A DNA stretch of 9,257 nt, from the NCBI GenBank assembly GCA_021774995.1, contig JAJFIM010000002.1, forward strand, positions 1 to 9,257. The letters run 5' to 3'. Positions 5,950-9,257 of this stretch are shown here, one piece after another. The first letter of the stretch is position 1; each line of letters begins with the position of its first letter. This DNA comes from Alphaproteobacteria bacterium (GTDB lineage Bacteria; Pseudomonadota; Alphaproteobacteria; SMXP01). A program made the translations under genes and the position numbers. The notes below the pieces were generated by a model. It searched no databases. It had not been told where the DNA came from and worked only from the letters and a program-made list of their open reading frames with translations.

Positions 5950-5986
5950 CATTTAGTTAGGCTCGACAGGGGGGTTGCCCAGGCGC

Positions 5987-7951
5987 GTGACGCATGAGAC
6001 CACAGATCAGCTCCATGATTTCAACCTGAAAAAGGCGATTGCCTGGCTTTGGGACGATGAAAGGCGCCGCATTGTCTGGGCCAGCGACGCGGCCGTGATT
6101 TTCTGGCATGAAGACACCCTGCTCGACCTTTTGGATCGACTGTTTGGGCCTGAAGACCCCATGGCTAAAACGCTTCATCGCCTCAGCCGGACTCTGCCTG
6201 AAACCGGATGGCGCAGCCAGCGTTTGCGCTTCACGCCGGATGCGCAGACCGTTTGGACGCAGGCGCGCGTCAAACGCCATCCCCTCGCCCAGGACCGCCT
6301 GGGTCTCTTTATAGAGATTGAGGCCATTGAAGAGATCGATCAAACAAGCCGCCCGCCGCTGGAGGGCGTTCTAGGACAGGCCGCGCCAACGCCCTTGGCC
6401 TTATACGGCGTCGATGGACAACTTCTGGCTCAAAATGACGCCCACAAAGACCTGTTTGCGTCCGAGGGACGGGAGGACCTTCACGCACGGCTCGACAAGC
6501 CCGAATTGGCGGGCAAAATTATCCTGCGCGTATTGGCCGAAGGTCTTTACAGCCGCTCCCTCACGCTGAAAACCAAATTTGGGCGCCGCGCGTTCCGGCT
6601 GGCGGCAAAACGCACCGCGCACCCCCAAACAGGCGCCCCCGCCCTCGTCCTCCATCTTCAGGATATCCACGATTCACGGCAGACATGGAAAGATATGGCG
6701 CGCGCCCTCAAGGGGGTGACCCCTCATACCGGTGGAGTGACGGCCGCGCCCGGCGCGCCGCAAACGCCCTCTTCCGCCGCAGCTGATGACCGCGCGGATA
6801 AAGCAGACGCCGAAGGACAATTGATCGCTTTTCTTGACGCCTTTCCGCAAGGCGTTATTTCCATGGATGAAAACGGCGCCATTATCCATGTCAATCCGGC
6901 GGCGCGCCACATGCTCTCTAAGTTCGACATGCTCAAACGAGGGAGCGCCGATCCCGAATCCCTGGAGGGCAAACCCTTTGCTGAACTGTTTGACGCGAAT
7001 CTACGCAAGCAGATTTTGTCGCGCCTTCTCGACAGTCCCGACCGGGAACTCGCGAATAGAATTATCTCAAAAGGAGAGCACGCCTTCGTGCAAGAGCTTG
7101 ATTGCGGAGGAGGCTTGATGCTGGGGCTCGGCGCACTTTGGCAAAATGACCACTTGCGATTTTTCGCCACGCTCAGAGATGCGGCCGAAGAGCAAAAAAA
7201 GACAAAGACGCTTGAGCGGGAACGAGATCAGGCAGAGGCCCGCAGCAATCAGAAATCAAATTTTATTGCAACGCTCAGCCATGAAATGCGCACGCCGCTT
7301 AACGCCATTATTGGGTTTTCCCAGGTTATGAACCAGGAACATATGGGACCCATGGAAAATCTTCGCTACAAAGAATATGTTGCCGATATATACGCCAGCA
7401 GTACATTTTTGCTGAGCCTGGTGAATGACCTTCTCGACATGTCAAAGATTGAGGCGGGGCATTTCAATGTCGATCAGGAAGACGTCGATCTGAAGACGAT
7501 CATCGGCGATTGCACATCCCTCGTCCGCCCCTTAGCCAATAAAGGAAAAATCGGCATTCACGCCAATGTGGAAGGGCGCCTTCCGCATATTGTGGCGGAC
7601 CCTCGAAGCGTGCGCCAAATTCTCCTCAACCTCATATCCAACGCCATCAAATTCAGCCACGCCGGAAACGACGTTTATGTGGCCGCGACTTCCAAGCAGG
7701 ACGGGGCCGTCACTTTAAGCGTCCGCGATACAGGCATGGGCATGTCCGAAGATGAAATGAAATGCGCTTTGGAGCCTTATAAGCAGACGGCGTCGGCGTC
7801 CCGCACGCAGGCCAAGGGCACGGGTCTTGGCCTGCCACTGGCCAAAGCCCTTGCGGAAGCCAACAAAGCCGTCTTCTCGATTTCCAGCGTTCCCAATCAG
7901 GGAACAAAAGTGACCATCATCTTCCCCAGCACTCTGGTGCTCGCCGAATAA
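5987..7951 (+). CDS. Soluble multi-PAS sensor histidine kinase, PleC/DivJ/PdhS-like
   Basis: This is a 654-residue cytoplasmic kinase without membrane segments. I use the GTG at 5987; an upstream in-frame TTG at 5975 directly abuts the AGGGGGG tract (5968-5974), which leaves no room for a normal ribosome binding site, whereas the GTG is 12 bases from it. Three PAS-like modules come first: about 8-115 (WASDAAVIFW), 124-235 (LALYGVDGQLLAQND) and 277-397 (FPQGVISMDENGAIIHVNPA). A charged, probably coiled-coil segment follows (398-424). The HisKA domain holds SHEMRTPLNAIIGFSQVM with phosphoacceptor H432, then GPMENLRYKEYVADIY and LLDMSKIEAG. The HATPase_c domain has its N box at N552, DTGMGM at 581-586 and GTGLGL at 611-616, so all catalytic boxes are intact. 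The DHp pattern is typical of the PleC/DivJ/PdhS kinases acting on DivK, or related alphaproteobacterial kinases. No response regulator is adjacent, so it is an orphan. The signal is unknown; soluble PAS modules suggest an internal cue. Confidence 0.9.
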   Translation: MTHETTDQLHDFNLKKAIAWLWDDERRRIVWASDAAVIFWHEDTLLDLLDRLFGPEDPMAKTLHRLSRTLPETGWRSQRLRFTPDAQTVWTQARVKRHPLAQDRLGLFIEIEAIEEIDQTSRPPLEGVLGQAAPTPLALYGVDGQLLAQNDAHKDLFASEGREDLHARLDKPELAGKIILRVLAEGLYSRSLTLKTKFGRRAFRLAAKRTAHPQTGAPALVLHLQDIHDSRQTWKDMARALKGVTPHTGGVTAAPGAPQTPSSAAADDRADKADAEGQLIAFLDAFPQGVISMDENGAIIHVNPAARHMLSKFDMLKRGSADPESLEGKPFAELFDANLRKQILSRLLDSPDRELANRIISKGEHAFVQELDCGGGLMLGLGALWQNDHLRFFATLRDAAEEQKKTKTLERERDQAEARSNQKSNFIATLSHEMRTPLNAIIGFSQVMNQEHMGPMENLRYKEYVADIYASSTFLLSLVNDLLDMSKIEAGHFNVDQEDVDLKTIIGDCTSLVRPLANKGKIGIHANVEGRLPHIVADPRSVRQILLNLISNAIKFSHAGNDVYVAATSKQDGAVTLSVRDTGMGMSEDEMKCALEPYKQTASASRTQAKGTGLGLPLAKALAEANKAVFSISSVPNQGTKVTIIFPSTLVLAE

Positions 7952-8027
7952 GTATGCACAATGCGCTGCGTTTCAATCAGCACATGATGATTTTCTGTGT
8001 GCGCAATTTATAAAACGGGAAATAATA

Positions 8028-8663
8028 ATGAAGCGGTCTTTTTTTTGGGATAAAATTGCCAAGCGCTATTCAAAACAGCCCGTCGCCGATGAAGCGGCGT
8101 ATCAAAAAAAATTGGAGGCGACACGCGATTACTTATCGCCTGAAATGGAGCTATTGGAATTTGGCTGCGGGACGGGATCGACCGCCATCACTCTTGCGCC
8201 TTATGTGAAACATATTCACGCAATTGATATTTCATCAAAGATGATAGAAATCGCGCAAGGCAAAGCCGCCGCAAAAGATATCGGTAATATTACATTCAAA
8301 CAATCGACCATCGACGATTACAACGCAGGCGCAGGCGCCATGGACGCCGTGTTGGGGCACAGTATTTTACACCTTCTGGATAATTGGCAAGAAGTCATCT
8401 CCAAGGTTTATGACATGCTGAATCCAGGCGGTGTTTTCGTCACAAGTACGGCGTGCATTGCGGATGAGATGAAATATTTCAAATATATTGCGCCAATTGG
8501 AAGATTGCTTGGTTTGACGCTCCAGGTCTTCACTTCGCAAGAATTGGAAGACGCATTGACCGCCGCCGGTTTTGAAATCAGCCGCCAATGGCGGCCTGGC
8601 GCAGGCAAATCTGTATTTATTGTGGCAAAAAAAGCCGCCGCCGCCACGGAATTGCCAAAGTAG
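8028..8663 (+). CDS. Class I SAM-dependent methyltransferase
   Basis: This 211-residue protein has the Rossmann-like SAM-binding pattern: motif I ELLEFGCGTGS (41-51), the acidic residue that binds the SAM ribose in HAIDIS (D67), a motif around MDAVLGHSILHLLDNW (105-120), and the post-motif loop LNPGGVF (131-137). A C-terminal EL.DAL..AGFEI segment (172-184) precedes a last strand, SVFIVAKK. It should be soluble and methylate a small molecule or an unknown substrate; the Methyltransf_11/25-type core alone does not say which. Length is normal for the family. The ATG at 8028 has a GGGA about 7 bases upstream. It lies 76 bp after the kinase and 54 bp before the AsmA gene on the same strand, so read-through transcription is possible but a functional link is not shown. 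Confidence 0.9.
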   Translation: MKRSFFWDKIAKRYSKQPVADEAAYQKKLEATRDYLSPEMELLEFGCGTGSTAITLAPYVKHIHAIDISSKMIEIAQGKAAAKDIGNITFKQSTIDDYNAGAGAMDAVLGHSILHLLDNWQEVISKVYDMLNPGGVFVTSTACIADEMKYFKYIAPIGRLLGLTLQVFTSQELEDALTAAGFEISRQWRPGAGKSVFIVAKKAAAATELPK

Positions 8664-8717
8664 AAGACTAGCCCTAGGCTCTCACATTGTGACTCTCACC
8701 AAGGGCGGGCTGTTTAA

Positions 8718-9257
8718 ATGCGCAAATTATTTCTCGGACTGATTGTATTGGCCCTGGCGATCGTCGGGGTGCTGATTGCGGCGCCCTCTTTTATTCCCGC
8801 CGAAGTTTACCGCGGCCCCGTGGCCGCCGCGCTGGCGCGCTCCACAGGGCGGGATGTCTCTATCGACGGCGACGTCGCCTTAAGCTTCTTTCCCCGGTTT
8901 GAAATTCTTCTTCAAGACGTCACTGTCGGAAATTCCCCTAACGGAAAAGCGGCGTATTTCGCTAAAATGGAAGAGCTGGATGTGGTCATCGATCTCCTGG
9001 CTCTGCTCAAGGGCTCCGTCAGGGTTGATCGTTTTGAACTCATCTCGCCAGACATCAATTTGGAGGATTCGGCCAAAGACGAACCCAATTGGTCATTTTC
9101 ACCGCATCAGGACGCATCTCAAGCCCCTGTCTCCACATCTCAAGATTCAGCCGCGCCATCCCCGTTCACGCCCGCACTCGACCTTTCAGATATCAGCCTG
9201 AGAGACGTGCGCCTGGTGAATGGGCGCGTGAAATATCGCGATAAGGACGGCGCCGTC
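8718..9257 (+). CDS. AsmA-family envelope protein, partial (N-terminal 180 codons)
   Basis: The gene runs off the right edge. Its first 180 residues begin with a short cytoplasmic start (MRK) and one hydrophobic anchor (about 4-26, LFLGLIVLALAIVGVLIAAP), then enter the AsmA N-terminal domain. The family hallmarks are 'GRDVSIDGDVALSFFPRFEI' (about 48-67), followed by LLQDVTVGN (68-76), then a VIDLLALLKGSVRVDRFELI segment (92-111) and SPDINLE. A low-complexity Ser/Ala/Pro stretch (about 134-153) precedes a further DISLRDVRLVNGRVKYRDKD segment (156-175), the usual AsmA repeat unit. AsmA-like proteins are anchored in the inner membrane, extend into the periplasm and are linked to outer-membrane assembly and phospholipid transport. 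Full members are usually 600 or more residues, so most is missing. The ATG at 8718 follows the methyltransferase by 54 bp. Confidence 0.88.
   Translation, partial: MRKLFLGLIVLALAIVGVLIAAPSFIPAEVYRGPVAAALARSTGRDVSIDGDVALSFFPRFEILLQDVTVGNSPNGKAAYFAKMEELDVVIDLLALLKGSVRVDRFELISPDINLEDSAKDEPNWSFSPHQDASQAPVSTSQDSAAPSPFTPALDLSDISLRDVRLVNGRVKYRDKDGAV

Larger units (their letters stand above)
5632..5986. other. Divergent intergenic region rich in inverted repeats and C/G tracts
   Basis: These 355 bases separate the divergent lipoprotein and histidine kinase genes and must hold both promoters. I find no supported gene. They contain at least four perfect short inverted repeats: ACCCC/GGGGT (5679-5694), GGAACCC/GGGTTCC (5698-5722), GGGGGAAG/CTTCCCCC (5883-5911) and GGTCTGGC/GCCAGACC (5924-5949). 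There is also a TTAA-N8-TTAA near-match to a CtrA site (5820-5835). On the plus strand, C-tracts and G-tracts alternate from 5854 to 5974. Confidence 0.7.

Noticed and set aside
8664..8717. Possible hairpin between the methyltransferase and AsmA genes (AGCCC ... GGGCT)
   Set aside because: The arms are 5 bases and about 30 bases apart with no T-run, which is expected by chance.

Overview
The window reads as a chromosomal segment of an alphaproteobacterium of moderate to high GC. The best taxonomic evidence is a tRNA-His(GUG) gene with no encoded G at position -1, a G1:U72 pair and discriminator A73; that set is known from a subset of Alphaproteobacteria. A 65-residue protein resembling the alphaproteobacterial DUF6324 family and a histidine kinase whose phosphoacceptor region looks like the PleC/DivJ/PdhS group agree with this. 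The order within the class cannot be settled from this sequence.

Layout from left to right. (1) The 5' part of a luciferase-like (LLM) oxidoreductase on the minus strand, cut by the window edge (1-658). (2) A decayed locus at about 837-1322: a short piece that looks like the N-terminus of an IS256-type transposase runs in frame into the C-terminal third of an M19 dipeptidase, which also carries an in-frame TAA. (3) A DauA-like FAD amine/amino-acid dehydrogenase, minus strand (1335-2468). (4) A gene-poor stretch with tRNA-His on the minus strand (2807-2883). (5) The DUF6324-like small protein, plus strand (3108-3305), convergent with (6) a large lipoprotein, minus strand (3322-5631). Its body reads like a divergent class II chelatase (HemH/CbiK superfamily) without the usual catalytic His and Glu, followed by a beta-rich C-terminal domain. 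(7) A 355-bp divergent intergenic region unusually rich in perfect inverted repeats and in alternating C- and G-tracts. (8) A soluble three-PAS histidine kinase, plus strand (about 5987-7951). (9) A class I SAM methyltransferase (8028-8663). (10) The start of an AsmA-family protein, cut by the right edge (8718-9257).

There is no single pathway operon. The three rightmost genes are co-directional and could be partly co-transcribed (76 bp, then 54 bp apart), but nothing shows a shared function. No CRISPR array, prophage or complete insertion sequence is visible. The parts most worth a second look are the chelatase-like lipoprotein, the hairpin-rich leader of the kinase, the chimeric pseudogene and the G-1-less tRNA-His.
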